A stretch of 64,000 bases of DNA from an uncultured Candidatus Peregrinibacteria bacterium (GCA_903825315.1 CAIKAD010000002.1:186001-250000), one strand, 5' to 3'. Counted from the first letter of the stretch, positions 1-7,594 are shown. A program made the numbers and translations. The notes: a model not told the origin generated them from the letters alone.

Positions 1-2
1 AC

Positions 3-563
3 TTCAACCTCAAGAGCGAGACCGAGCAACAGGGCATCATCGCCGGGTACCAGTCCTTCATGAACACCCTCACCTTCCCGCTTCAGATCCTCGTCCGCTC
101 CTCCCGCATGAACATCGACCCGTACCTCACGCGGCTGCGCCAGCTCGCGGGCACACAGAAAAACGACCTTCTGCGGAAACAGACCATCGCCTACGCCGAG
201 TTCGTGGAGAAGCTTGTGGACATCGCGGACATCATGCAGAAACGCTTCTTCGTAATCGTCCCGGTGGACCTCAACGCGCACAAGAAGACACTCGTAGAAC
301 AGTTCTTCGGTTGGCTTTCTCCCGATGATACCAGCGCCCACATTGCGCAGCGGCACCGCGATTTCGGCCCCGCCCACGTAACCCTTAAGGACCGCGTGAA
401 CCTGGTGCAGGCCGGCCTGCAGAACATCGGACTCCTCTCACAGCGCCTGGGCACCCGGGAACTCATTGAACTCTTCTACGACATCTACAACCCCAAGACG
501 AGCCAGGAACAGAAGCTGCCGCCGGAAGAGGGAAAGTTGAAGACGGATCAGACGGTACTGTGA
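3..563 (+). CDS. TraC-like domain protein, 5' truncated by window edge
   Basis: The reading frame is open from base 3, so the gene starts before the window; an internal Met at base 60 is not a convincing start. The visible 186 residues begin with a TraC-like pattern (GYQSFMNTL, then FPLQILVRSS), followed by an alpha-helical region rich in Lys, Glu and Arg. In CPR genomes short proteins of this kind usually sit next to PrgI and a VirB4-like ATPase in type IV secretion or pilus-like loci; this is family memory, not shown here. The VirD4/HerA-like ATPase at 44.8-47.5 kb may be a functional partner. The acidic/basic tail after about residue 165 looks disordered. Translation ends at the TGA at 561-563, and a quasi-palindromic repeat follows at once. 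Confidence 0.6.
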   Translation, partial: FNLKSETEQQGIIAGYQSFMNTLTFPLQILVRSSRMNIDPYLTRLRQLAGTQKNDLLRKQTIAYAEFVEKLVDIADIMQKRFFVIVPVDLNAHKKTLVEQFFGWLSPDDTSAHIAQRHRDFGPAHVTLKDRVNLVQAGLQNIGLLSQRLGTRELIELFYDIYNPKTSQEQKLPPEEGKLKTDQTVL

Positions 564-682
564 GGAATCCGAAGAAACCGAAGAAACCCAGGAAACCGAG
601 GGGGTCGTCATGTATTCATCTCAGGTTTTGACATACATCATTCCTCGGATTCTTCGGATTCATCGGTTTCCTCGGTTTCTTC
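562..682. repeat. Quasi-palindromic spacer, 'gaaacc' family
   Basis: The left arm (562-602) is purine-rich and repeats words such as GGAATCCGAAG and GAAACCGA. The right arm (640-682) is their approximate reverse complement (CCTCGGATTCTTC, GGTTTCCTCGG). Together they can form an imperfect hairpin with arms of about 40 nt and a loop of about 40 nt. It lies between the TraC-like gene and the S1 promoter, so it may act as a terminator. A second member of this family is at 54881-54990. Confidence 0.7.
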
Positions 683-694
683 CACTTAACGCTT

Positions 695-722
695 TTGACA
701 AACATCCTCCTTTGTATACAAT
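695..722 (+). promoter_or_regulatory. Sigma-70-like promoter of rpsA
   Basis: A perfect -35 box TTGACA (695-700) and a -10 box TACAAT (717-722) are separated by 16 nt. The expected start near 729 gives a leader of about 70 nt containing the hairpin at 732-761. Confidence 0.75.
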
Positions 723-731
723 AACAACCTG

Positions 732-761
732 AACGGACGCTGCTCGTGCGAGAGCGCCGTT
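732..761 (+). promoter_or_regulatory. 5' leader hairpin of S1 mRNA
   Basis: AACGG (732-736) pairs with CCGTT (757-761), CGCT with AGCG, and CTCG with CGAG, giving an almost continuous stem with small bulges. It begins near the inferred transcription start and is followed by a C/T-rich, Shine-Dalgarno-free stretch before the ATG at 798. S1 is autoregulated in E. coli; whether this hairpin does so here is inference. Confidence 0.5.
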
Positions 762-797
762 CCCCTCTTATCCTTCCCCTCGCACCCTTATTCCCCT

Positions 798-2180
798 ATG
801 GCAACGCGAACCGCAGCCAAGACCCCGACGATGATGGACGAACTCCTCAAGGATTCCCCGCCCGTACTGCGTGTGCAGCCCGGCGAATTGGTGGGAGGCA
901 TTGTAGTTTTCCGTGGTAAGAACAAGCTCCTCCTGGATATCCAGGGCGTAGCAACGGGCATTGTGAGCGGACGCGAACTGCGCGACTCCTTTAACACATT
1001 CAAGGAACTCAAGGTGGGAGACGAGGTCTCCGCGCTCGTTCTGGAAGAGGAAAATGACGAGGGAATGGTGGTTCTCAGCTTGCGCATGGCAAGCCAGATG
1101 AAAGCCTGGGAGCGGTTCCACAAGCTCGTGGAGGGCGAAACGACCATGAAGTTCACGGCACAGGAAGCTAACAAGGGCGGCCTGCTCGCCAACATTGACG
1201 GCATCCGCACCTTCCTCCCGGTAAGCCAGCTAGCCCCGGCGCACTATCCGCGCGTCAACAATGCGGACGCTTCCGAAATCATCAACCGCCTGCAGAGGTA
1301 CGTGGGCATTACCTTCACCGTCAAGATCATCTCCATGGATGAGGAGGCTGGTAAAATCGTTGTGTCCGAGCGTGAGGCAATGGCCGAAGAGCGCGCCAAG
1401 GCCCTGGAACAGCTCAAGATCGGCGACGTGCGCGACGGAGCGGTGAGCGGCATTGTGAAGTTTGGGCTCTTCGTGGCATTTGACGGGTTAGAAGGCCTCG
1501 TGCACATCTCCGAAATCGCCTGGGGCCATGTAAAGAACCCCGCGGAATTCGCACAGGTTGGAGACAAGGTGACCGTAAAGGTGATCGGCGTAGACGGTGA
1601 AAAGCTCTCGCTCTCCATCAAGCAATTGACCAAGGACCCGTGGGAAGAGATTGCCGAGCGCTATCCGGTGGGCAAAAAGGTGTCCGGAACCGTCGTGCGC
1701 TTTGCCGATTATGGCGCCTTCCTCCGCCTGGAGAAGGACATCAACGGCCTCGTGCACCTTTCCGAACTGGCCCACCACAAGGTAACAGATCCGGTGGAAG
1801 TCCTCACGATCGGCCAGAAGATAGAAGCCCAAGTGATCAACATCGACGTGGACGAGCGCCGCATCGGCCTCTCCATCAAGGCACTCAAGCCCATCGATAA
1901 GGAGACGCTGGAGCGCATCAAGCGCGAGCGCGAAGAGGAGGAGCTCAAGGCGAAGGAAGCGGCTGCTGCCGGAGAAACGACATCGTCCGCTACTGACGAC
2001 GCCGAGGGCGCCGGCAATGAAGAATCCACCCCCTCCGAGGCAGCGTCCGGCTTCGTAGCATCAAAAACTGGCAAGAAGTATTACCCCGCAGATTCCACGG
2101 CCGGGAAGAAGATTAAGGCCGAGAACCGTGTGGAATTCAAGAGTGCGGCAGAGGCTGAGGCTGCCGGTTTTAGCGCCTGA
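798..2180 (+). CDS. rpsA: 30S ribosomal protein S1, with Ada-like C-terminal tail
   Basis: A 460-residue protein with four S1 RNA-binding domains (about 25-100, 110-195, 205-280, 290-370). Domains 3 and 4 show the classic GIVKFGLFV...GLVHISEI and VVRFADYGAF...GLVHLSEL patterns. S1 helps load mRNA on the small ribosomal subunit. A Glu/Ala-rich linker (about 375-420) leads to a tail beginning SKTGKKYYPADS and ending EAEAAGFSA. That tail resembles the Ada-type metal-binding repeat attached to many CPR proteins, but the Cys ligands are absent. The gene has its own promoter and leader hairpin, and a hairpin spacer separates it from the convergent HIT gene. Identity is secure; the function of the tail is unknown. 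Confidence 0.93.
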   Translation: MATRTAAKTPTMMDELLKDSPPVLRVQPGELVGGIVVFRGKNKLLLDIQGVATGIVSGRELRDSFNTFKELKVGDEVSALVLEEENDEGMVVLSLRMASQMKAWERFHKLVEGETTMKFTAQEANKGGLLANIDGIRTFLPVSQLAPAHYPRVNNADASEIINRLQRYVGITFTVKIISMDEEAGKIVVSEREAMAEERAKALEQLKIGDVRDGAVSGIVKFGLFVAFDGLEGLVHISEIAWGHVKNPAEFAQVGDKVTVKVIGVDGEKLSLSIKQLTKDPWEEIAERYPVGKKVSGTVVRFADYGAFLRLEKDINGLVHLSELAHHKVTDPVEVLTIGQKIEAQVINIDVDERRIGLSIKALKPIDKETLERIKREREEEELKAKEAAAAGETTSSATDDAEGAGNEESTPSEAASGFVASKTGKKYYPADSTAGKKIKAENRVEFKSAAEAEAAGFSA

Positions 2181-2183
2181 AAG

Positions 2184-2262
2184 AGACAGATGAAGCACCT
2201 GAAGCAGAGGAACACACCATTCCTCTGCTTCTTCTGATTCTTTTGCATCTTCTGCTTCCTCC
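2184..2262. repeat. Quasi-palindromic spacer, 'gaagcag' family
   Basis: The left arm (2184-2216) repeats GAAGCA/GAGGAA words; the right arm (2218-2262) carries the complementary CTTCTGCTTCC words. It sits between convergent genes (rpsA and the HIT gene) and could terminate both. Related copies are at 3827-3896 and 44645-44765. Confidence 0.65.
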
Positions 2263-2264
2263 AA

Positions 2265-2600
2265 CTACCCCTCCAACTTCATATCGCTCAGAAGATGGAG
2301 ATGCAGATACATCACCTCCTGCCCTCCGCCTTTGCCCACGTGGAACGTCAGCTTGTAACCATCAATCCCCTTCTCCTTTGCAAACTTCTGCGCCTTAAGA
2401 ATGAGCATGCCGGGAATGTGCGCCGTTTCGGGTGTAACGTCCGCAATAGACGCCACGAAATGCTTGGGGATGAGCAGAAGATGCGTGGGCGCCTTGGGGT
2501 GGATGTCCTTGAATACCAGCACATCCTCATCCTCGTAGACGACGGCAGCAGGGATTTCCTTGTCACGGATCTTATGAAATATCGTTCGTTCTTCAGCCAT
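2265..2600 (-). CDS. HIT family nucleotide hydrolase, first HIT histidine replaced by Tyr
   Basis: A 111-residue HIT protein of the HINT/PKCI type, which usually hydrolyses nucleoside phosphoramidates. Recognisable parts are FHKIRDKEIPA at the N-terminus, EDEDVLVFKDIHPKAPTH, LLIPKH, and the C-terminal active site. The family motif H-x-H-x-H reads Y-L-H-L-H here (around residue 99), so the first His is Tyr while the central nucleophilic His and the last His remain. Activity is likely kept but altered. A -10 box TAGGAT lies 6 nt before the start codon, suggesting a leaderless transcript. Confidence 0.9.
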   Translation of the reverse strand: MAEERTIFHKIRDKEIPAAVVYEDEDVLVFKDIHPKAPTHLLLIPKHFVASIADVTPETAHIPGMLILKAQKFAKEKGIDGYKLTFHVGKGGGQEVMYLHLHLLSDMKLEG

Positions 2601-2624
2601 GCAAACATCCTAACATGGAGCGAA

Positions 2625-2996
2625 TCATGCGAGAAGGCTCCGCAGAGAGGTTGCCGCACTGCGGATGCCTCCCCCGATACGTGACCAGACAGATTTCTCA
2701 TGCGAACCGCTGCAGTGATACAAACGGAGAAGTGTTTGGACATCCTGCTGCTGCTCAGCATTCAAGGGTGCATCGTGCGGTTGAGATCCGTTCGCAGAAA
2801 AGAGGAGGTTGCGCTCCGCCTCCAGCAATAGTCCGAATTCCTCGTCATTCTGAACTGCCAAACTGATCCGGTATTGACCGTAATCGCCGTTCACAAGCAG
2901 ACTGAGAAACGTTGTGATATCTCGCTGCGTTTGCGGTGCCTCCAGAGGAGGAAGATCGGCAACCAGACGAGAAGACAAGGCTTCAGTGTTGACCAT
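2625..2996 (-). CDS. Hypothetical protein, 123 aa
   Basis: No family recognised. The protein is soluble, with no signal peptide or membrane segment. The first two thirds look helical with a possible substrate- or partner-binding region (DEEFGLLLEAERNLLF); the C-terminus is Ser/Arg/Gly-rich. It lies 24 nt upstream of the HIT gene on the same strand. A TATAAC sequence lies upstream of the ATG at 2996. No reading frame of comparable quality competes on the other strand. Confidence 0.5.
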   Translation of the reverse strand: MVNTEALSSRLVADLPPLEAPQTQRDITTFLSLLVNGDYGQYRISLAVQNDEEFGLLLEAERNLLFSANGSQPHDAPLNAEQQQDVQTLLRLYHCSGSHEKSVWSRIGGGIRSAATSLRSLLA

Positions 2997-3263
2997 AGGG
3001 TTTAAGAAGGAAGTGATGCCCTGTTATACGAATCAACCGAACACTATGCAACCGCCGGTTTCGTCCGCCTTCCTCTGTGTTCACAGAAATTACAACAATT
3101 CCTCTACGCACAAATGTTTCAAATACTGTTCTTGACACTTTTCGGCAAAACGAACGTTGCCATCTATAACAAGTTGCGTTGATGTATTTTTGTGTGATGT
3201 TTCATCTTCTATAGACCCAGGAACATCCTTCAACCTCCATAAGATTTCGAGTACGGGGTGCAC

Positions 3264-3827
3264 ATGAAAGCCCTCGCCCCACGGGGCCAGATTGACTTTA
3301 TCGCTAAAATAAGAGAAAATATCGATGGAATGGCAAATCTGGTCCCCAAAGAGAAAGGCCCAAACACGCTTTCGTCCGTCGATAAAACCAAATTGACGGT
3401 GCTGCAGCCCCAACCACTCAAGGAACTCACCAAGCTTCTCGAGAGTTTTGACGCGCTCCCCCAGCGCATCAGCGAACGCACCGGTGAAGATACCTCCAGC
3501 GACCTCGGCAGTTCCGGCGCTGCAGTAACAGGAACCAGGAACACAGGTACCTCTCCGCGAGACCAGGCAATAGCCGCCATGCCTGCGGAACCATTGGTGC
3601 TCCGGACGCAGCTTGCCAAGCATATTGAGAAGGAAGTGCATGACTTACAGAAGCTCGCACGCTCCGCCGCCAGCGCATCCCGCCCCGGCGACGCATTCCA
3701 CCTTAACCAGATTTACGCTCGCATCCGTCGCCTCAACGCCCTGCTTGTGGAACTTTGGGGTACAACGGTGGAAGTCCTGCGACGGTTGTACATCCGCGTC
3801 TTTGTGGATAAGCAGCCTATTTTGTGA
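3264..3827 (+). CDS. Hypothetical CPR-type helical protein
   Basis: About 187 residues. The central part is low-complexity (Ser/Thr/Gly, about 75-105). The C-terminal 85 residues form a helical domain with a conserved-looking pattern: LRTQLAKHIEKEV, HLNQIYARIRRLNALL, and RRLYIRVFVDKQ at the end. I recall similar C-terminal domains in other CPR proteins but cannot name a function. A GTG at 3258 is an alternative start. A 183-residue frame on the opposite strand (3090-3641) was rejected because it is Cys/Trp/Phe-rich and lacks domain-like structure. Confidence 0.6.
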   Translation: MKALAPRGQIDFIAKIRENIDGMANLVPKEKGPNTLSSVDKTKLTVLQPQPLKELTKLLESFDALPQRISERTGEDTSSDLGSSGAAVTGTRNTGTSPRDQAIAAMPAEPLVLRTQLAKHIEKEVHDLQKLARSAASASRPGDAFHLNQIYARIRRLNALLVELWGTTVEVLRRLYIRVFVDKQPIL

Positions 3828-3896
3828 GGATGTAGATGAAGCAAAGGATGCAGAGGAATCAGAAGATGCAAAGGAAGCAGAGGATATTGAGGAACA
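3827..3896. repeat. One-armed 'gaagcag' family repeat
   Basis: Purine-rich run of GATGCA, GAAGCA and GAGGAA words directly after the stop codon at 3827. Unlike its relatives it has no obvious full complementary arm nearby. The rest of the gap up to 3974 contains nothing else recognisable. Confidence 0.5.
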
Positions 3897-3974
3897 GCAA
3901 CTTTCCTAATAGGGATATTCTCAGTCCACCGTCAAAATAATCCTGCGTGAACAACGCTATGTATCTGCAGACTT

Positions 3975-4244
3975 TTAGCGGACTTTCCTGTGGTTGAAAC
4001 CCTTCTCTTTCTCTTTCTTCCCACGCCCCTCGAAGAGCGCCATCACATTTTCCAGTACCTGATCCGCCATGGCGAGCGGCTTGAGCACCACCTGCTCCAC
4101 CTGCTCCGTCACGCGGTCTACGCGTTTGATAATGCGCCGCGCATCGCCGAACAGCATGAGAACGTGATACAGCACCACAACAAGCATGATGCCTACCAGG
4201 ATGTAGAGGAACATCAGGACGTCGGCGGAGGTAAGCGGCGTCAT
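3975..4244 (-). CDS. Small single-pass membrane protein with basic tail
   Basis: 89 residues from the ATG at 4244. The first 35 residues contain one strong transmembrane helix (LMFLYILVGIMLVVVLYHVL). Then comes an amphipathic helix (ARRIIKRVDRVTEQVEQVV) and a Lys/Arg-rich end. The architecture resembles small DUF948-like or MCP-like membrane-anchored coiled coils, but I cannot assign a family. It is divergent from yidD, with 72 nt between start codons. Confidence 0.6.
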   Translation of the reverse strand: MTPLTSADVLMFLYILVGIMLVVVLYHVLMLFGDARRIIKRVDRVTEQVEQVVLKPLAMADQVLENVMALFEGRGKKEKEKGFNHRKVR

Positions 4245-4316
4245 AAAATGCGGCAGAGAGATTACCTGGTAGTGTACGCCGTTGTACGATAGGAGCAATT
4301 CACGCCACAAGGATTC

Positions 4317-4631
4317 ATGGTACTGAGCATCTTTCAAAGGCTTTGGACGGCGCCACGCAGGGCCGCAATTGGCATCATCCGTCTGTATCAACAGACACTT
4401 TCTCCTGACCATGGGCCGCTCAAGTCCCTGTGGACCTACGGCTACTGCCGCCACTCCCCTACCTGCTCCATGTACGCAACAGAGGTGATCGCAAGATGCG
4501 GCCTGATCATCGGTTCGCTCCTGAGCTTCCGGCGACTTTTGACGTGCCATCCGTGGAGGAAGATTGATGACGCAAAATACCGCGAATTGACGGCAAAGGC
4601 GCTGGACGCGCATGCTTCCGGTCGCCTATGA
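4317..4631 (+). CDS. yidD: Membrane protein insertion efficiency factor YidD
   Basis: 104 residues, close to the family's usual size. The family signature is clear: GIIRLYQQTLSP, then CRHSPTCSMYATEVI (the C-x5-C-x-Y-A pattern), then FRRLLTCHPW. YidD is a small peripheral inner-membrane protein that assists YidC-dependent insertion of membrane proteins. It is usually encoded between rnpA and yidC, but neither is adjacent here, so the gene has been relocated. The next gene, a membrane protein, starts 37 nt downstream. Confidence 0.93.
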   Translation: MVLSIFQRLWTAPRRAAIGIIRLYQQTLSPDHGPLKSLWTYGYCRHSPTCSMYATEVIARCGLIIGSLLSFRRLLTCHPWRKIDDAKYRELTAKALDAHASGRL

Positions 4632-4668
4632 AAAGACAATGGCCTGCCAACCGTAGCCCCTCATCAAA

Positions 4669-4953
4669 ATGACCAAGAGCGCAGAAGAATCCAAAGGCAC
4701 TCCACAGCAAAGGGGCGAAGGTTGGTTCCAACCTTGGGGCTGGCTCTATCGCCCCGTTTCCTACGCCGGATGGATTGTAGTACTCGTCGTGTTCATGTTC
4801 TGCCTCCACACGGCGGTCTTTGTGGACTCGCGCGTCCACTCCGTAAGCGACACGCTCTATGGCGTGTTCCCCTATTGGATTCCGGCGCTGGGGATCTACA
4901 TCTGGATCGGCGCCAATACATGCAGAAAAGAGACACCGGAGAATCCGTCCTGA
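4669..4953 (+). CDS. Hypothetical two-helix membrane protein
   Basis: 94 residues with a polar N-terminus and two transmembrane helices (AGWIVVLVVFMFCLHTAVF and FPYWIPALGIYIWIGA). No family recognised. It follows yidD on the same strand and converges with the lipoprotein gene ending at 4956, leaving only 2 nt between them. Confidence 0.6.
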   Translation: MTKSAEESKGTPQQRGEGWFQPWGWLYRPVSYAGWIVVLVVFMFCLHTAVFVDSRVHSVSDTLYGVFPYWIPALGIYIWIGANTCRKETPENPS

Positions 4954-4955
4954 AC

Positions 4956-5573
4956 TTACATTCCCGATCTTTGGAATGTCTGCAAAATTTGCGGCACCTC
5001 CGCACATCTCTCCCGTTGGAAGCTGTCAAATTGTCCTCCCCCCGTCGTGTCGCCGCCTTGGGTGCAACAACCATCGCAGAGAAGAGGAGGATCCACGGCG
5101 CGGCTGAGCACGGTGAACCGTCCGCTCTGTTCCACCTTCGCCCATTCCTCCCGGGAATACTGCATCACTTTGAACAACTCAAATGGCTGGTGTGTACCAG
5201 AGAAACTGAAACCGACGTATGCGTAGGTGGAATAACTGCCCTCTGTCGCCCTGTAGCCGTCCCATGACGGCGGGAAGCTGAGCGAAAACCCCAATGTCTT
5301 ATTCTGGTACGTGTTCCAATTGGACGTATCCACGGTACTGCTTGCGCTGTTACCGGTACCCTCACACGGTTCTTCCCAGATGCGCAGGCACTTTTGCTTT
5401 GCCTCGCACCACTGGTACCCGGCCGAGGGGATGCAACCATGCGCGTCCCGGTCCCCTCCCAGGAGAGGAACAGATGACGAAGCACCGCTGCCGTTTGATG
5501 AACCCGTACCGGAACATCCAACGAGGAGGAACAGGCATGCAACGCACGCCAGACGAACGGGAAGGACCTTCAT
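4956..5573 (-). CDS. Secreted lipoprotein with Cys-rich motif
   Basis: 205 residues from the ATG at 5573. A short basic N-terminus and hydrophobic stretch end in the lipobox LLVGC, predicting lipid attachment at that Cys. A Ser/Gly linker follows, then a small Cys motif (GCIPSAGYQWCEAKQKCLR) seen in many CPR and Patescibacteria secreted proteins. The last half has LGFSLSFPPSWDGYRAT, typical of PsbP-like/DUF1795-like lipoprotein domains. It is an extracytoplasmic surface protein; its exact role is unknown. Confidence 0.7.
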   Translation of the reverse strand: MKVLPVRLACVACLFLLVGCSGTGSSNGSGASSSVPLLGGDRDAHGCIPSAGYQWCEAKQKCLRIWEEPCEGTGNSASSTVDTSNWNTYQNKTLGFSLSFPPSWDGYRATEGSYSTYAYVGFSFSGTHQPFELFKVMQYSREEWAKVEQSGRFTVLSRAVDPPLLCDGCCTQGGDTTGGGQFDSFQRERCAEVPQILQTFQRSGM

Positions 5574-5689
5574 GAAACAGGGGGAAAGACACCCCATTCT
5601 ACGACAGGAAGAGGGGGAAGTTACAGAGAGTGCATTTCCCCGAATGTCGAGACCGTCTAGGCGAACCTTCGTGCCCGTCGCCTGTCATT

Positions 5690-5716
5690 TTGACACTAGT
5701 AGTATTTTGTTATAAT
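5690..5716 (+). promoter_or_regulatory. Promoter of cassette copy 1
   Basis: TTGACA (5690-5695) and a perfect TATAAT (5711-5716) with a 15-nt spacer. The expected start near 5723 lies just before the conserved leader hairpin at 5728. Confidence 0.75.
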
Positions 5717-5727
5717 TTATATCTAGT

Positions 5728-5814
5728 TGTTCTTTCAGAACATCGTCAAGGTTTTGAATGCGAGACAAGCATCCTGCGTCCCTTTTGGGCATAGGCTGCT
5801 TGTCTCATTCCGAG
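5728..5814 (+). promoter_or_regulatory. Conserved structured 5' leader, copy 1
   Basis: The leader begins with the hairpin TGTTCT-ttc-AGAACA (5728-5742), then the invariant block CATCGTCAAGGTTT. A second stem follows: GAGACAAGC (5762-5770) pairs perfectly with GCTTGTCTC (5798-5806) and encloses a small CCC/GGG hairpin. It ends in TTCCGAG. The two other copies (59261-59346 and 60179-60264) keep all stems, with A to G changes that turn A-U pairs into G-U pairs. About 90 nt more, including a GC-rich hairpin (CCCGGCGTTCCGGG), separate it from the start codon. Confidence 0.75.
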
Positions 5815-5903
5815 CGAGCCGCACCCGGCGTTCCGGGCCTGCCCGTCCGTAGCCCGAAGGGCGAAGGCGGGTACTGCCATTTTTTGAGAAAGGCTGGTGT
5901 GTC

Positions 5904-6587
5904 ATGTCACAAGACATGGTGCGTCAAGAAGTTGAGGAGTTCGGGAAGGATCACGGACTGATACACGAGATGATCGTGACGGGGCGCAAGGTCGGCGCTG
6001 GGCGGGCGTTCTACGCCTCGCTCACGCACAGTGAAGAGCTCTTCCGCCGCGTCGTCGCGATGGTCGAACAGGACCCCTTACAGGCAGCGCAGCACGCTCT
6101 GCTGGACGCAGTCGCGAAGGGGGTTACATTTGAGAACGGGGTCTACCGTTTCTTTGACCCCGGCACCCCGCTCATCATTCTGCGAGACATCCCGGTGATC
6201 CGCGAAAAGAAAATCATGAGCCGTCAGGAGTGGTACCAAGGCTACAACTGGGCTCAGCATGCGGATGTTCCGCAAGAGCGCCTCCTCCGCGTCCCCGTGG
6301 ACGGATCCTTCAACCTGGCCTTCTGGAATCAGAAGAAGCTCCTCACGAAGGGTGAAGCAGTGCCCTCGTCCCGCATCGTCGCCGCGTTCCTCGCCATCAT
6401 GGCGCTTTCGACCGGCAAGCGACTCCTGCCGGAACACTACATGCGCACGGCCGACACTGTCTCGGGCCGCGTAGACGTCGGCGAATTCCGTGCCGAAGGA
6501 TTTTGTGTCGGCATCTACTGGGATGACCGCTGCAACGTGTCCGTCGGTCTCGCCGCCGTCAATAAATCTCAAACCTTGGCCGCCTGA
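5904..6587 (+). CDS. Uncharacterised cassette protein, copy 1
   Basis: 227 residues, soluble, no signal peptide. The C-terminal part shares a pattern with the products at 58426-59199 and 59568-60122: a WY pair, then R-x-P-V-(P/D)-x-S, an F/Y-x-x-Q-x-x-LL stretch with GE-x-V, and a hydrophobic helix ending in LL. The N-terminal part (FGKDHGLIHEMI, EELFRRVVAMV) is specific to this copy. Similar short unknown proteins seem common in CPR genomes, but I cannot assign a function. The gene has its own promoter, the shared leader RNA and the shared terminator. GAAAGG about 13 nt before the ATG is a possible but weak ribosome binding site. Confidence 0.75.
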   Translation: MSQDMVRQEVEEFGKDHGLIHEMIVTGRKVGAGRAFYASLTHSEELFRRVVAMVEQDPLQAAQHALLDAVAKGVTFENGVYRFFDPGTPLIILRDIPVIREKKIMSRQEWYQGYNWAQHADVPQERLLRVPVDGSFNLAFWNQKKLLTKGEAVPSSRIVAAFLAIMALSTGKRLLPEHYMRTADTVSGRVDVGEFRAEGFCVGIYWDDRCNVSVGLAAVNKSQTLAA

Positions 6588-6611
6588 AGCCACGAGGCTT
6601 CTTGCATCTGT

Positions 6612-6647
6612 GAACCTCCGCGATTATTTCGCGGGGGTTCTTTTTTT
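6612..6647 (+). terminator. Rho-independent terminator of cassette copy 1
   Basis: GAACCTCCGCG (6612-6622) pairs with CGCGGGGGTTC (6630-6640), and a run of seven T follows. The same sequence terminates the two other cassette copies. Confidence 0.9.
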
Positions 6648-6754
6648 ATGCAGTCGTCGTACCTCGCTTATGTAACCATCTTGGAGATGAGAACTGCAGA
6701 TGGCCGCGCCACGTGATCGCGAGCAGGGACGTAAAGCGGCTGCGCCGCCACGTC

Positions 6755-6801
6755 CCACGTAATAATCGCCTCTCGCTTCGCTGCGAGCGATTCTTACGTG
6801 G
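6755..6801. repeat. Long hairpin flanking the left end of the integrated element
   Basis: The 15-nt arms at 6755-6769 and 6787-6801 match at 14 of 15 positions (CCACGTAA-AATCGC type), with an inner CTCGC/GCGAG stem. The right arm runs into the copy of the tRNA-Gly 3' end at 6799. The rest of the gap 6648-6928 holds no convincing gene. Confidence 0.6.
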
Positions 6802-6821
6802 AGCGGGTTACTGGAATCTAT
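6799..6821. repeat. Putative left attachment site (copy of tRNA-Gly 3' end)
   Basis: On the minus strand this reads as a degenerate T-arm/acceptor end finishing in ACCCGCTCCAC. It differs from the genuine tRNA end at 13451-13473 at three positions. Confidence 0.65.
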
Positions 6822-6928
6822 TACAACTGTGATGCGTCCGGCTAGGAGTTTGTGTCCATGAGCGGAGATCAGATCGAAGGGGAACATGGACGAGGCTTCT
6901 ACAATCCAATCTGTGCCTTCCATGGGAG

Positions 6929-7594
6929 CTAAACCACATTGATCGGTGAACTGTGGCTGTATTTCAAGTACTTTCGATATTTCCGAGTTGGTTTCCCTCG
7001 ATACGTTTTTCTCTTCAACGATTCATAGATGTCACTTGCCGTATGTCCGGCCATCATGTGTTTGATAAACGGTGGTGTGTAGGACTGCGATTCATACCAA
7101 AGGCCCGTGCATTTGCGACAGACAAACCATCCCTCATTCTCGTATAAGATGCGGCATCGTCTCTTGCAGCGAGGGCAGAGGACAAACCACTTCTTCCCGC
7201 CGAAACGGCACGGTACCGAAATCAACGGCACCTGGTAGTCCATTATTTGTTCGCTATTCGTCGCGTGATCAATTATCCAGTACCGTAGCCATAAGAAGTT
7301 TTCTCCGAGCCAATCGATTTCAAATTCGTAGTTGATACCACCACCGTATTCTCCCCGACTGCACCATCTGAGGTTATCGTTGTACCACCCTTGGTGGATG
7401 CGATTTTTCTTGTTTAAGTGGGCCAAATCGATTTTCCTGAGGGAATCGAGATAGGGATGAAGGTGCCTCAACATATCGAAATCGTTTGCGATTCTCAGGA
7501 AATATGCAATAGCGAAAAAAGCATTACCTCCATCCGTAATGGTACTTCCACCAAGAAAGGGCAGAGACAAATTTGAAGCCGTATTCCTCATCAT
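6929..7594 (-). CDS. Zinc-ribbon hypothetical protein of integrated element
   Basis: 221 residues. The C-terminal part contains CGF-like text WFVLCPRCKRRCRILYENE followed by FVCRKC, a four-Cys zinc ribbon, then ES-x-SY and a basic tail. This matches a widespread unnamed protein family often encoded beside integrases in bacteria. The chosen start overlaps the upstream gene by 71 nt but has AGAGAG just before ATGATG; a Met at 7477 would avoid the overlap. DNA or RNA binding is a plausible inference. Confidence 0.65.
   Translation of the reverse strand: MMRNTASNLSLPFLGGSTITDGGNAFFAIAYFLRIANDFDMLRHLHPYLDSLRKIDLAHLNKKNRIHQGWYNDNLRWCSRGEYGGGINYEFEIDWLGENFLWLRYWIIDHATNSEQIMDYQVPLISVPCRFGGKKWFVLCPRCKRRCRILYENEGWFVCRKCTGLWYESQSYTPPFIKHMMAGHTASDIYESLKRKTYRGKPTRKYRKYLKYSHSSPINVV

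Noticed and set aside
3090-3641. 183-residue minus-strand frame opposite the gene at 3264
   Set aside because: Irregular composition and no domain-like pattern; the plus-strand frame has a coherent helical C-terminal domain.
6624-6923. 99-residue minus-strand frame at the left edge of the integrated element
   Set aside because: It crosses the terminator, the long hairpin and the att-like repeat; no protein features.
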